DNA of 43,262 nucleotides, taken from Pleurotus djamor. Its lineage: Eukaryota; Basidiomycota; Agaricomycetes; Agaricales; Pleurotaceae. The notes beneath the pieces were generated by a model. That model did no database searches. It worked only from the letters and a program-made list of their open reading frames with translations, and was not told where the DNA came from. The stretch lies in the NCBI GenBank assembly GCA_029747585.1, contig JAPEVF010000379.1, positions 1 through 43,262 on the forward strand, read 5' to 3'. Positions 1-11,060 of the stretch are shown here, piece after piece; position 1 is the stretch's first letter; each line of letters begins with the position of its first letter. The position numbers and the translations under genes are program-made.

Positions 1-1007
1 AGTTTCTCTCGGTACATGCGTTAAGTGACTATCTTTGTGTTAATATTACCACTCCCCCAGCACCCGCTGTATCAAGGACGTTGAGAACGGTCTCCTTCCA
101 GAATGGTCAGTCGGTTCCTCTTGTCGTCTATCAGAGTCCCTCATCGTGCTATGCTGTCCACAGGGCGNCCTATGCGTGCGCNGGAAGGANGACGTCTGGT
201 NCTNTCTTCTTCTTCTTCACTGNCGCGCTGANGGGGAATGAGTAGAGTTGATGTGGGACTAACATAAGCGACGCACGGTTGTTGACGAGGTGTATACCCA
301 AGGGTAAGCCGATAGGATAAAGATGGTACAATAGTGCCCTACGAGGGACCGGGACGAGGGTATCCAGGTCAACCGCACGCATTTGTTGCGCCAGTTGCTT
401 GGGCAAATCCTCAGAATGCAATATGACAGGAGGCGGCTTGAAAAGGATTAGAAGATAGACATAGATAGTGGCTATATTTGCATACCTTTAAAGCATAGGG
501 ATATCCTTCAACGACACACGCGTTATGATGGATACGGCGTGTCTCCAACTTGTGGGTATCTACTTGATACACCTTGACGTTCAAAGGGTCGTCTGGGCAG
601 GGTTAGCAAAAGATGCAATGCTTTTGATGCGAAAGGAGCTCACAGGGATATGCGATTAAATGAAGTGCCTTTGGGTAGTTGGCAAGGTGGATGGGCTTAG
701 AAAGGTTCCAGGGAAGAGGCAGTATAGTTTTTGTGGCCCACTCAGAGCGCAGCGTCGCAACGTCATCGAAGGCTTCCGGGGGAATTGATGGGGTTTCTCC
801 CTCTTCCTGAGGGAAAGTAGGCTTGTATTGACATCAGAGAACATACATATATGGAATCGTTTGCTAGATGCCCACCTGGTACAAGCGGAAATGCGTGCAG
901 CCAGTAAATTCCTTGATCAAGCGATGATAGTCGCGGTCTGCGATATCATAGACCGGTATAGACAAGATCATGTCCTGCCTGTCGGGTTCAATAAGTAGCA
1001 CGAGCAT
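1..1007 (-). CDS. Gene M: modular protein with unrecognised N-terminal header, partial at left edge
   Basis: I do not recognise a named family. Reading leftward from ATG at 1005-1007, four exons join in frame: 1007-876 (starts MLVLLIEPDR), 821-644, 592-486 and 436-298, with phases 0, 1, 0 and 1 at the GT..AG introns. A fifth exon with a lysine run begins near 222, in sequence containing several Ns, and runs off the window. About 185 residues are visible. They are soluble in character, with a proline- and acid-rich stretch in exon 2 (starting PTFPQEEGETPS). No signal peptide or membrane segment is evident. The intron after exon 4 and the start of exon 5 resemble intron 2 and exon 3 of the neighbouring gene B', although the exons before that intron are unrelated. 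That suggests the two genes share a C-terminal part behind different headers. The upstream DNA carries a TGACGTGA sequence. The exon chain is convincing; the function is unknown. Confidence 0.6.
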
Positions 1008-1450
1008 GGTGGCGGGGAAGAAGAGCTAAGAGTCACGTCAGAGTTGGTGTTTTGATTCTCCGACTCTTCTCCGACTTAACTTCTGTGACCGTCGCTTGGG
1101 ATTCAATATTATCTCTTCTCTCCTTCAGAATACATCATGGTCATTGCTTACTCCGAGAACTTCTGCTCGAATATCAGCTCGCAGATGACCGACCTCAACA
1201 AGATCGATTCACCGTGCTTATGGTTACCCTTCCAAGTCAAAAGTGGACTGACTCTCAGCCTTTTACGAGTCTATGGTAGAATGGATATGGCGTCAGTCTC
1301 TTCATGGTCAAGCTCTCCCGTTCACCGTTTCCGGAATCCTATTCTGATCGACATGATTCAGCCCATACCTCTCCGGAAAATCAGCTCACGTACCTGGGCC
1401 GCCAACTCCGGGTTATGCTTCAACTTTACGCGGATTGGCCTAGGATGCCC
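1008..1450. other. Intergenic stretch between genes M and B'
   Basis: This 443-bp stretch separates the start of M from the proposed end of B'. Several short overlapping frames are open on the plus strand, but none shows splice-consistent continuation or recognisable protein character. The M-proximal end contains CACGTCAG, which on the minus strand reads TGACGTG and resembles the core of the element in the other promoters of this gene group. Confidence 0.4.
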
Positions 1451-2637
1451 TCATTGGTCAAGAAGAACCACAGTGTCCTGTCTGATACCAGGCGTGTTTG
1501 ACTCCGAACTGACGGCGCGTTCCTGAAGCAAATGAGACTGGGGATAGATCAGGGATATCAGCCAGGCTTACGGGGATTCTGCTGTGGCGAGCCACGCCGG
1601 GTGTTCGACCCTTTGACGATAGGTCACTCGTCGTCAACGACGAATGCTGTGAATGAAAGTCAGCCGGGGAACTTGAGCCAAGAGGGTACAAGAGCACGAA
1701 CTACATATTACAAGGATATATGTCTTTTCTTTGTTGGTCATTGCCTTTGAAATTGATGAGAAGGGCATTGTCGGAGGCCATGGCTTGAAAGAAGGGGACT
1801 GGGTCGCCCATGGCACCTTGGACAATGCGTCTGGACTACTGTCGGAAGCTGGCGCGTTGTCTTCAGGAAGCTTGAACGCATCTTCGTCAGAGGACGTATG
1901 TAGAGAAGAACGTTGGGCTCGCTCACGATGAAAATCTGGGCAGCAGCAATAGGAGGCTTCAAAATATTGATGCGACGACCAATGATTGCCGCGTTGAATG
2001 CGCGCAGAGTGTCATCCACAGCTGTAATCGGACCGAAAGGCCAAAATGCTTGTCCACTCGTTGCGTGGACGAAAAAGGGGTTGTACTCGTATGTCGTCTT
2101 TTTGAGAGTGCCTAGAGGCCTCGAGACTCCGCCTTCTTTTCTAGCCGCTATGGGTGGATGAGTAGAGTTGAGGTGGGATTAACAGAAGTGACGCATGGTT
2201 TTGAAACGAGGTGTATACCTTTGACCAATATCATGATCTTCCATGGCAATCGCGGCGGCTTCGTTACATTGGGGAACGCTTCGCTAAGGGTGGTGCTGGT
2301 TGCGACAGCCTGGTATTGCTTGTGCAAAGTGTCGATCTTCGTCGTCTGTAGAAACTGCAGGTCGAACGATGTGTCGTTCATCGGCTAGAGAAGTTGAGTA
2401 TACCATTTTATGGAGAAATGAATGGCATACCAAGTAAGGAGAAAGCACCTTATATTCCTTACGGTCATCACCAAGTATTTCATCTGAAATCATACCAATG
2501 TCGACGAACTCTGGTGTATCCTGCTCCCATGTATACTGAGTGATGATAGACGAATTCTGTATGACATCCAGATATCCTGATTGCAGAGCTTTTACGAGGT
2601 AAAAGTTGAATCGAAACGGAGTTCGGTCGCCAACCAT
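1451..2637 (-). pseudogene. Gene B': same header as kinase-like gene B, different C-terminal part, probable frame break
   Basis: Exon 1 (2637-2431, 69 codons) and exon 2 (2384-2219) match the header of gene B at 38.4 kb almost codon for codon, including exon length, phase and the signature ATSTTLSE. Exon 3 continues in frame from about 2146 with a stretch containing FVHATSGQAFWPFGPIT and SEPNVLLYI, which has no counterpart in B. After that, near 1905, the coding signal moves to another frame (SSDEDAFKLPEDN onward). This implies a one-base loss, a missed intron or a sequencing error. Further exons on the same strand would end at TGA 1453-1451. By analogy with modular CRN-type effectors, the header may be a delivery or sorting module and the C-terminus the active part; that is inference. 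The header and exon 3 are solid, the 3' exons weak. Confidence 0.55.
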
Positions 2638-2752
2638 GATCAGATGATGCCAGGTTGGTGGACTGTGGTGGTCACGGTTTTATGGCAACACGCGTACGTC
2701 ACACAGTCATGTGGTGGTGGCTGGCACAACCCAAACTTGAAGTTGTTCCACG
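2638..2752. promoter_or_regulatory. Compact bidirectional promoter between B' and the truncated coiled-coil gene
   Basis: This 115-bp gap lies between two divergent ATGs. It is the inverted counterpart of the 136-bp gap at 38306-38441. Both contain the sequence TGACGTACGCGT (here on the minus strand at 2701-2690) and an adjacent CATGACTGTG. The similarity extends into both flanking first exons, so the promoter was duplicated together with them. Confidence 0.6.
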
Positions 2753-2920
2753 ATGACGGCAGGCAACGATCAAGACGCGTCGCTGCTGTCTGCGACATTC
2801 GCAAAGGCTTCGACCACTTTTCCAAGAGCCACACCGACGATGACGCGGCTGATGATAAGTACCTCGGAAATTCGCGTCAAGGATCCTGCACTCGTCGCTT
2901 CAGACCTCGCAGCGCAGACG
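2753..2920 (+). pseudogene. Truncated first exon of a Sos7-like coiled-coil gene (A')
   Basis: ATG at 2753 opens a 56-codon exon whose start (DQDASLLS) and end (SEIRVKDPALVASDLAAQT) match exon 1 of the intact gene at 38305-38114, including the following GT donor. In the middle a 28-nt loss and a nearby 4-nt gain (AAGT) throw the frame out and bring it back, so about 20 residues are scrambled. Nothing resembling exons 2-4 follows; similarity stops shortly after the donor. It is best read as a by-product of the duplication that created B' and its promoter. A short spurious peptide could still be made from it. Confidence 0.7.
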
Positions 2921-3422
2921 GTACGATAGAAGTACATGCATGAATGTGAGTGGTCAAGTAGTCACTATATGACTGCCATAACTACCCCGCTCTACTCTAG
3001 ATTCTAGAGCTTCGACCGACGATCTCACACCTTTTCGGCCGTATCAAGGCCCTCTTCGTCCCTCCCGATTTACGACGACCAATAACGATGAGACAATCCT
3101 CAGGGTAAATCACTCCACACGGCCTCGAGGAATTGCTATCGCCAGGACCATGTCTGGCCTTCACGACAAACTGCTTCGTGAACATACGAACGGTGTCGGT
3201 AGCGCCATTGTACTTGCCGAAAACGCAATATCAGCAATTTCCCTGCGCCCATTTGTCGTCCTATGAGCACATCTCACTTCCATATGGCATGAGGCACGTA
3301 TGACAGGGGGCGAATACCGTTCAACCTATTTAACATGGATGGGCTGGTGGAGGGATAACCTCCAGAAGCCCAATCGACCTCGAACAACACCCACCTAACT
3401 TATCTTCATCCTCATATCGAAA
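2921..3422. other. Intergenic region upstream of the dioxygenase gene
   Basis: This stretch of about 500 bp holds the lost end of the A' duplication and the promoter and 5' leader of the dioxygenase. Pyrimidine-rich sequence occurs just before the ATG (ACTTATCTTCATCC), as is usual for fungal transcription start zones. I see no coding exon. Confidence 0.4.
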
Positions 3423-4942
3423 ATGGCACCATCTGTCGCAGACAAGACTCCCGTCGACGCGGTCCAAGACAAGATCGCAGCTATCAAGGCCCCAGTCTCC
3501 AACGGCGTACGTTCTCTGATACCTTAAGTTTGTGATCGAGGTCTCATATCCCTGTAGAATGGTCCATCATACCCTTTCTATTTTCCTTACTTTGACGTCA
3601 ACGAGAAGTTCCCTCCTACCGAGATATTCGGTGCGCATTTCCCCACAAGCGAATTATTCTAGAGCGTTGCTGACGTTTTACAATGTAGACTTTGTCGACC
3701 CTGGTACTCGTGCCGACCCTAAGAAACCCCACCTCCTCGGACCCAACGTCACCACCAAGGATGTCTCCCCATACCTTGGAACCGAGATCGAAGGCGTTCA
3801 AATCTCCCAGCTTAGCAAAGAAGGATTGGACGAACTTGCCCTTTTGACGGCTGAAAGGAAGGTTTTGTTGTTTAGGGATCAAGACTTCAAAGACCTCGGC
3901 GCTGACAAGCAAATTGCGATCGCAAGGTTCGTGGCCCACGCTGGATTAGCTGTGTATACCAAGTCCTCACTTCCCTCTTTACAGGCACTTCGGCCCCATC
4001 CAGAGGCACCCTACCTCAGGAAACGTCAAAGGGTACCCCGAGTTCCATGTTGGTAGGTACCATTATAACCCTCTCAGCGTCGTTCACATTCTTACTTTGC
4101 ACCTAGTGTACCGGGATGCGGAGCTCGATCCCTTCAGAGAGTACTTTGGAGGAGATCGTATTGACTACACCAGCTGGCACTCCGACGTCGTATGTCTTTT
4201 TCATTACCCATTCCGTGCAGCTCATGCTAATCTCCACTTCCTCTAGTCGTACGAGAAGCAAACCCCCGGAACGACCTTCTTCTTCATCCTTGATCAGGTC
4301 AGTCCATTAGTCTTCATCCATAGTCTTGAAAATTCTAATGCTAGGAATCAGCCCGAGACCGGTGGCGATACGCTCTTCCTCTCTCAAGTTGAGGCTTACA
4401 ACCGCCTTTCCCCCGAGTTCAAGAAACGTTTGGAAGGGCTTAGAGCAGTCCACTCGGCTGTTCCTCAGGCCGAGTTCTCTCGCAAGAGGGGTGGTCCCGT
4501 TCGCAGAGAACCCGTTGAAACCGAGGTTCGTCAAACCCATCTTCATGCTCACCTCCAAGAAATTTATCCCCCTGTTATCCGATATCTCAGCATCCTCTCG
4601 TCCGCCAACACCCCGTCACTGGCGAGAAGGCTCTCTACGTCAACCAAGGCTTCACCAAGCGCATCGTAGGATACAAAGTCGAGGAATCTGAATACCTTCT
4701 CAAGTTCTTGTTCGATCACATCTCGAAAGGTGCGGACTTCCAGATCCGCGCTACCTACAAGCCTGGAACCGTTGTAGTTTGGGTAAGTTCGTGTTATCTT
4801 AAACCGTCATCAGTCAATCTTAATGGAATATCCCAAGGATAACCGAGTCACTGCTCACTCTGGCGTCGGCGACTTTGACAAGGCCATTCGTAGGCATGCG
4901 GTGCGCCTGACTCCCCAAGCCGAAGTCCCAATCCCCGCGTAA
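3423..4942 (+). CDS. TauD/TfdA-like 2-oxoglutarate-dependent dioxygenase
   Basis: Nine exons join in frame to a 355-residue protein: 3423-3506, 3558-3630, 3689-3926, 3985-4052, 4107-4189, 4247-4297, 4352-4525, 4591-4782 and 4838-4942. This matches the usual size of fungal taurine/sulfonate dioxygenases (JLP1-like). The Fe(II) facial triad is visible: HSD in 'TSWHSDV' near the middle, and the distal His in 'RVTAHSG' near the C-terminus. The 2-oxoglutarate-binding Arg follows in 'RHAVRLTP'. The conserved 'QTPGTTFF' and 'PETGGDTLF' blocks are present. Such enzymes oxidise sulfonates, releasing sulfite, aldehyde, CO2 and succinate, and act in the cytosol in sulfur scavenging. The actual substrate cannot be read from sequence, since related fungal members act on other small molecules. 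No sulfur gene is adjacent. The gene looks intact. Confidence 0.9.
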
Positions 4943-6479
4943 GGGAAAACCTGGGACAGGATTAGTGGTGGATCAATATTTCGATACTCCATTCACTGGG
5001 GTAACTACAATACGAAGGATGTAAGTGAGACGGAGAATGTTGAGCGTGATCCTTGAGTTTTGTCTTATCTTATCTTATCTGAGATTTTACACCACTGATC
5101 GGAGCTGGCAACTTTTTTCGCCGAACGCCGAACGCCGAACGGAGGGCTTCTTCTCTCATCTTTGTTCAACGTCCTCTCACCACCGGGCGATGTATCATCC
5201 TGACGAATGACCCTCACGCACGCGATGGTGCTGTTGAAATTCTACTGGTGGGATGCACGTCTACGTCAGTTCGAGTCTTCGAACACCGTTTCGGTCCTCC
5301 ACTTGCTTCCTGCCTTGCTTGTGCTCAAACCTCAAACATATCTCGCACTGGTGCTCTGTATGACTAGATAAATAAAGGCCTGAAGCATGAGCTGAGCTGA
5401 GCTGAACTCATACTCCTGCTGGCAAACTTCTCAGCTGTGGCCTTGTCCCTTGGCAACATGATTCCTAGGGGACCTTCCCAAGACGAACTTACCCTCTGAG
5501 CATCTTGGTCTCCTTAGAATCGCAGGAAGAATGATGGAATATCCCGGCGAGTAGGCAAGGCCCAACAATCAATAACACACGCTGAATGAGCTCGCCGTTC
5601 GAGCGTCCGAACTAATTCAAGCTTCAGGGTCCAAGCTCAAGATTCAAGTGTTCAAACGTCCAATTCCAAGCTTCAAGCCCACTTCAATCCTCACGGACGC
5701 TACAACGTAGAACCTAAGTCTTTGTGCCCCAAGTCGGTCCACTGTCCAGGCCAGGCCTCGTGTGTGCGCACAAGTGCACCTTTGCACCAGACACACACAG
5801 AGCTAGACAATCTCACACAATCAGATACCGCAACACTGCCCCCCAGAATGACAGACACCTAGTGTGGACAGATGTCGACGCGGAGGATTGGGCTCACAAG
5901 GACCTACTTCCAAGGAGCAGATAAGATAAGATAACTTAGATAAGATTGTTTCTCATAATTCTCCGCGGAGTCACAGTGTGTTGAACGTCTCAGACTCTCA
6001 GTCCCGGACATTGAACCACCCACATCAACCATTACTCCGAACCACATCGCAAATACAGTCGAAGCGGCTTCAGACGCTGAAAATTTCTGCCTTTATTTCC
6101 ATGAACGCGTCCATCGAGTTCCCGGTACCGAGTCCGAGTCCTACCTAGGCCAACAGAAGACATTACAGCAGTGAGCGAGTTGATGTGAATGCGACGAGAT
6201 GAGAGGTCTTAGCAGAGGGTTTTCGACCATCGAAATTGCTGAATGGTCACGAATGGACCCGTGGGCTAGCGGACGCGTCATCGAACTTCCTCGCCTCTTC
6301 GACCCAACTGTTACTATCAACGGATTTGGGGATGCTTTTTTACCGTGCGTCAAAATCATTGGATCCTCGGCCTCAACGTTCAACTACGGCATGGACGTAT
6401 ATGGCTTATTCAAATGTGGGGCAGGACACAGCATCTACACGGTATCCTCCGGATTCAAGTGTACTGTCTTCAAGAGACG
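4943..6479. other. Gene-poor region with short simple repeats
   Basis: This stretch of about 1.5 kb lacks a convincing gene. It holds short simple repeats: CTTATC units near 5061-5078, CCGAACG units near 5118-5143, GAGCT units near 5390-5405, scattered TTCAAGC words at 5615-5690, and AGATAAG units near 5920-5945. An open frame at 6199-6486 (plus strand) has protein-like composition but no family I can name, and there is no splice context. Confidence 0.4.
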
Positions 6480-6720
6480 GGTTTAGGCCATACCTCGCCT
6501 TCGCGTGGTCTTCATGTGCTCTATGTTGAACGATTGCTGCGCGAACTTTGCTATGAGGAAGTTCTGACCTTCATCCGGAGTCTGGTCAGTGGCGGGCGAT
6601 CAACGGGCTCCATGGTGAGGCTTTTCGTGGATATTGACTGGGTTCATGTCTCTAACATCTACTTATTCCTGTCCTTACTGGGCTATCTTGTACATTAGTG
6701 CTTCCACTCAACACTTCTGG
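6480..6720 (+). repeat. Left copy of a duplicated flank of the phosphatase / zinc-ribbon array
   Basis: This segment is clearly similar to 11346-11580, the DNA downstream of the dead phosphatase copy. Both contain the reading frame LYVERLLR followed by EVLTF, then matching sequence through TTTTCGTGGATATTGAC and CTTCCACTCAA. It lies in the same position relative to the zinc-ribbon gene that follows it, so it marks the left edge of the first array unit. No phosphatase exon remains here. The conserved short frame might be a decayed exon of unknown origin. Confidence 0.65.
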
Positions 6721-7052
6721 CTTGGCGTGGACACTCCATAAGCAGTTACGCCTATCCTCCTTCCCCTGTTGTGGCGATTCCTGCGCTCAATGCAGCCGTC
6801 AATCGTCAATTTCACTCGCCTGCGGTATGGAGTATATATACATGATTCTGCTCCTAAACTCCCTAACGCGGGAGGTGCTCAGTCCACTTTCCCTAGCAGG
6901 GTGTTTCATGTTGCCTATCGGGATCCACGGGCAATCGCGCGGTCGTATATCGGCTGATGCGCCTGTCCCTCTGTAGGCGTGCGCGGACGCGTTCGTTAGG
7001 GCTCAGCGCTCAGCCCGTCAACCCACGCTTCCAATTCCCGTAGCTCGAGACC

Positions 7053-7060
7053 TATATATA
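7053..7060 (+). promoter_or_regulatory. TATA box of the first zinc-ribbon gene
   Basis: TATATATA lies 92 bp before the ATG of the 7145 gene. In the tandem copy at 12.1 kb the flanking sequence is conserved, but the TATA octamer and its neighbours are missing (GAGACGATAGGCG instead). Confidence 0.55.
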
Positions 7061-7144
7061 GATAGGCGTCTACCAGAGCTCTCACCCGTTCACTCAACCT
7101 CTTTTACATCATTCCGTTTGTCAATCGATTATTCCTGTTCCAGA

Positions 7145-9074
7145 ATGCCCTTCATCAACGATGGCGGTGAGGTCACACTTACGACCTACAACGATGTCGC
7201 GGGAAATCAGATCAACTACAACATCTCTACCACCTCCGCCGTAGCGCTGGTCGCGGCTACCGGGTTACCCTTTGGGAAACCCAGCATTGCTCCCTTCTCC
7301 AAGTTCATCGATCTCCTCCTCGAAGCTCAGAAAGCTTTTCGAGATATCACACCATTATACCCCAGTCACCAGTCCATCCGAAAACTTGGGGGCGAGTTAT
7401 CCTCAATCCTCTCCAAGATGGCCCTTGTCGGGCTCTTAGTAGAGAGCATACTCAAAGACAAGCGATATTCGCGTAGAGATCTCAGCATCTTTCATGTGAT
7501 GGCTTCGCGCGTAGAGAAGTATACAGACGTGATTGAGAAATTTGTCGATGACGTCCGCCTCTTTTATCATACCCTTCAGTCTACCTTGATCGGTTCCCTC
7601 TGGAGACGCGTGTTCTGGTCGATCATGTGGCGCTTGAGCGAGGATAGCGATATCACTCGCATCGTTCAGCAGGCACTTCAGCAACTCGTGTCGTTCCAGC
7701 GACCACTCAATCTGCTCATGGACACTCTTGAGTACACCGCGAAATAAACCATCACATAACTGTTCTGATTTTCCTCATTCTCTAGAAAAAATGAAACACT
7801 CCACAAGCACCTTGTACCTGCGCAATCCAGAAAGATATTTGAGCAACTCCTCGCCAATAGCAACCAAGGGATACACCGTTTCGCTGCCCCAAGAGCAAGA
7901 CTCAACTTATTCGGAAATGAATATATTGGCGACACTTTTTCGCATCGCCTCCGTCCGATGACTTTTGAAATTGATATATGCTTAGAGTATTTTTCGTCAT
8001 TTTCGGTGAGCGTTTTCCTGAAACCTCAGGCAAAGCTGAGTATATACCAGGATCTCAGAAGCCTTCTGAATGCTTCGAATGTCACCCTTGATCTCGTCGA
8101 TGTGTCAAGCCATCGTATTATCACTGCCGAAACCTCGGAATTACTCGCTGTATCCACCTCCAGCCTTAATATCCAGCGGGTTGACAAGGGATTCTATATC
8201 TCTCCCAAGTCTACGATCAATCAATGTCCCCGCTGTGATTCTCTCTGTACTGGTTCCGTCAGTGGGTGGCATGTTTGGTGTGTCTACCCCCCGTCGATAT
8301 CCACTCGCAGCTTTGGATAGTATTGACATCCTTTTCAGTCCACAATGTCATTTACACATGCGTCACGCAAACTACCAACACATTGGGTCCGTAGCGCGCT
8401 TCGCACACCCTCTTCCTGAAAATAGCCGATATGTTGACTTGATACACGTCGTTCCCCAATTCTTGCCTGGACGACTTTCAGTGAAAATTGAATCACATCT
8501 AATGGAGCCCCTCTTTCATCTCACGAGGTCTACGCCTGTTGACAGTCTGTGCGTAAACGTGATGCAAAAATCCCAGGTTGGACTATTTGTTTTCCTTCCG
8601 GAAAATCCGACCCACGACGTGATTCCAAATATCAAGAAGCTAGTGCTAGCGCTGGAGGATGACACCCTACCCACCCATTTGCCAAGTGTATCCCTTCCCA
8701 ACCTCCAAAACTTGTCTATTTTCGATTTTGGTGGTCTGTCTTTCAAGACTATCGTGACATGGGTCGTGTCCCATCCCTCTATCCAGTCCCTGGCTCTCGC
8801 CCCTTACGTAGCGAGACGTTCAGATGATCTCTGGCATTTCTACCCATTGTTGGATATACTTCCCGGACTCCCGCTCCTGACGGCCTTGAAGTTTGATGGG
8901 ATTCGTACAGATGAAGAATTACATATACTATATGACCACATTCAGGAAATGAAGCTGTTGGGTCACCCAATGGAACAGCTCCAAATAACTCGCGGATACT
9001 GTTGTTGTTGGAACAGGCTGCGGAAATTGGGGGTGACTGTGAAATTTTATGATACCCTTGAATATCATCTGTAG
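7145..9074 (+). CDS. GDQ-type N-terminal domain plus zinc-ribbon protein, copy 1
   Basis: Four exons (7145-7731, 7786-8005, 8051-8277, 8339-9074) give 589 residues without a stop. The N-terminus (TLTTYNDVAGNQ) is the 'YNxVxGDQ'-type leader common in Agaricomycete signalling and STAND-like proteins, here with Asn for Asp. Residues about 45-195 form a helical domain with no motif I know. A Cys4 zinc ribbon follows: CPRC at 328-331 and CPQC at 345-348, with an extra Cys at 335. The Cys at 345 is created by splicing (TG|T). The C-terminal 230 residues carry leucine-rich segments (e.g. SLPNLQNLSI), resembling the repeat part of F-box/LRR proteins, but no F-box is seen. It is 5044 bp upstream of its tandem paralogue. 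The function is unknown; a scaffold or recognition role is only a guess. The start is set by conservation with copy 2. Confidence 0.82.
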
Positions 9075-10165
9075 GTTGAGATACGCTACCCAATATTGCA
9101 GTCGTACAGTATGCTGGAGGGCTCCTACGTACTTCTAGACATTTGTGGGTAACATATAGACGGGGTGTAAACTTATGGCTGATGTATGATAGCTTCGTCC
9201 GTCACGCCGTCGTGGAATGTACATCCCTTGCGGACGGTAGGCGTCCATTATGGGGCGGAGGAGCACCAGTCATGTCGAAGGATGTAACGACGTGCATGCC
9301 TCAAGTAGGGCCAGCGTACGCGAGCACTACACTTCGAGGGAACGCATGAATGAGGTGCGAGGACTTGGGTCATCAAATCCTTGGTTGCTGCGTACTTGGA
9401 GAGATTCATCGTTATAGCCCTTAAATAAACAAGTATGTTTATAGAGCAATCTAAAGAAGACGGAGAACCTTACGGGATGTTAGGAACGCTGAACTTTATT
9501 TGGTTTACTTTCCATCATGTTGTATTCCGAAAAAGAGTGAGGCATGCAAGCTCGAGCATAGCGACAGGATCACTCGTCCTGAGGGGGAAAGGTTTGAGCA
9601 TGAACGTTACAGCAAAATTTGGCCAAACGGGTCCAATGAATGAGAGTTCGGAGTGCACTTACCTCGATTCGTAGTGGCAGGCAGCCTTGCCCGGGCATCA
9701 ATGAGCCAGACAGTCATAGGTCTCGCTGGTGAAAAGCTAGATAGCAAGGCGGGTTCGGTGTCCTCGCCCTCTGTGATATTTCCGTGATTTTCGAGATATT
9801 TTTTTCCAGTCCAGAGAGCGGCGCAAGCGTAAGGAAGCGTAAGGAGCACCGAATGCTCGATTACAACGATCGAGGGGGGGAAGAAAGACGCGGTTGCTCA
9901 TAAAGGAAATCGAGTTCGGTCACGTGTATACCGGGCTGGGCCTGGGCGCAAATCCAAATCCGTCCTCAACTCTTTCGCAAGTTCAGTCCTTTGTTCGTCT
10001 GCGTAGACCTCATACAATCTGTGAGCTCAATTCGCTTTGAACTCCTTCTCTATTACATGTCTCACAATACCCATCGTACCCTAGTCGATTCCACCAGCAA
10101 TGGACGTACGAAGTTCCCTTCGCACCGATCAACTGGCCATCCGTCGTTGATATTCGCGCCAATAG
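9075..10165. other. Inter-unit spacer of the tandem array
   Basis: This spacer is partly alignable with 14106-15150. On the minus strand a frame at 9849-9607 (LPYACAALWTGKKY...) ends at a plausible GT donor (GTAAGTGC), and the second spacer shows a decayed equivalent near 14590. This hints at a small former minus-strand gene in each unit. The segment near 9920, with GGTCACGTG, is shared with 14890 and probably belongs to the phosphatase promoter. Confidence 0.4.
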
Positions 10166-11060
10166 GCCGTCTCTGGCTTCTTCCTGCACGATGATAAAGA
10201 AGCGACAGTTTCAGAAACTGTGAGTCTCATATCTTCTTACTCTCCTCCTTCTGAACATTCAGCAGATNCCCCCCAAGTTTTCGTCTCCTGGACACATCGG
10301 AGACGCTGTTTCAGCTAATAGAACTGAATCAAAACTATGGCGAGAAGAATCCCTTCAAGCTTTTTTTTTCTAGGCTGACATGGTCAGAGAATTCGTGCGT
10401 ATACTCGGCGATGTACTGGCGTGTTTTTCCTAGTCTGACACCAACTCTTGATAGATCATGTTGCCGAAGCCAAGTACACGACACCCGTATGAGAAGGGTA
10501 AGCTCAATTCAACAGGCGCAGTCGCTACCTTACTCAATTTCTGCGACAGTCATTGGGCTAAACTCAACGGGGACGATGAACTCCCCTCGGCACGTATGTT
10601 CCCCATATGGCTTTACCATCTATTCTTGCACTTTATCTCACCTATGGTTTCATCCAGCCGACGCCGAACTCACCCCTCTTGGATTCAGCCAAGCTGAGAC
10701 CGCGAAAGTTGCTTGGGAAGCGGAGCTACCCAACGGCCTGCGCGTTCCCGGTACTGTGTATGTCAGCCCGCATCGTAGGGCTTTCAATACCTGGCAAACC
10801 ACCTTCTCCGGTAACAACAATCTCAAGAAATCTGGTCTGGTCATGGAGGTCAGTACGTATCCCTTCTCCTTTCCTCTTTGCTGCCTTCGCTGACGCCCTT
10901 ACGTGTGTCAGGCTTGTGGAGGACGATTCGGCGTCCATGCGTGCGGCGAAAGCATTTATCACATCTGCCTTCCCAAGAGGTGTCGTCAAGGAAGGTTTTA
11001 CGGACGGAGACGAAATCTGGAAAACCGATCTACGCGAGACGACACGCCAGTCGCAGCGAC
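10166..11060 (+). pseudogene. Dead histidine-phosphatase (phosphoglycerate-mutase superfamily) copy
   Basis: This copy aligns exon by exon with the intact gene at 15151-16391, from GFFLHDDK through the DAELTPLG-equivalent block to the VRETT-equivalent block. It carries several independent lesions. The catalytic block that reads LGRHGQG in the intact copy has one extra T, and the Arg codon CGG is now TGA. The Trp codon in TPIWEG is TGA. There is an extra base near 10268 beside an N. In the exon near 10915-10960 an 11-nt deletion removes the DRRR segment. The last two exons (TSHSG block) are absent, because sequence after about 11065 is unrelated. It cannot make an active enzyme. The C-to-T and G-to-A pattern at key codons would fit repeat-directed mutation or cytosine deamination after duplication. 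Confidence 0.85.

Noticed and set aside
2581..2943. 120-codon plus-strand frame across the B'/A' promoter
   Set aside because: It crosses a promoter and the antisense of B' exon 1; the real A' exon is in another frame starting at 2753.
5110..5150. CCGAACG repeat as a telomere-like or CRISPR-like array
   Set aside because: There are only about three short units without spacers; it is simple sequence.
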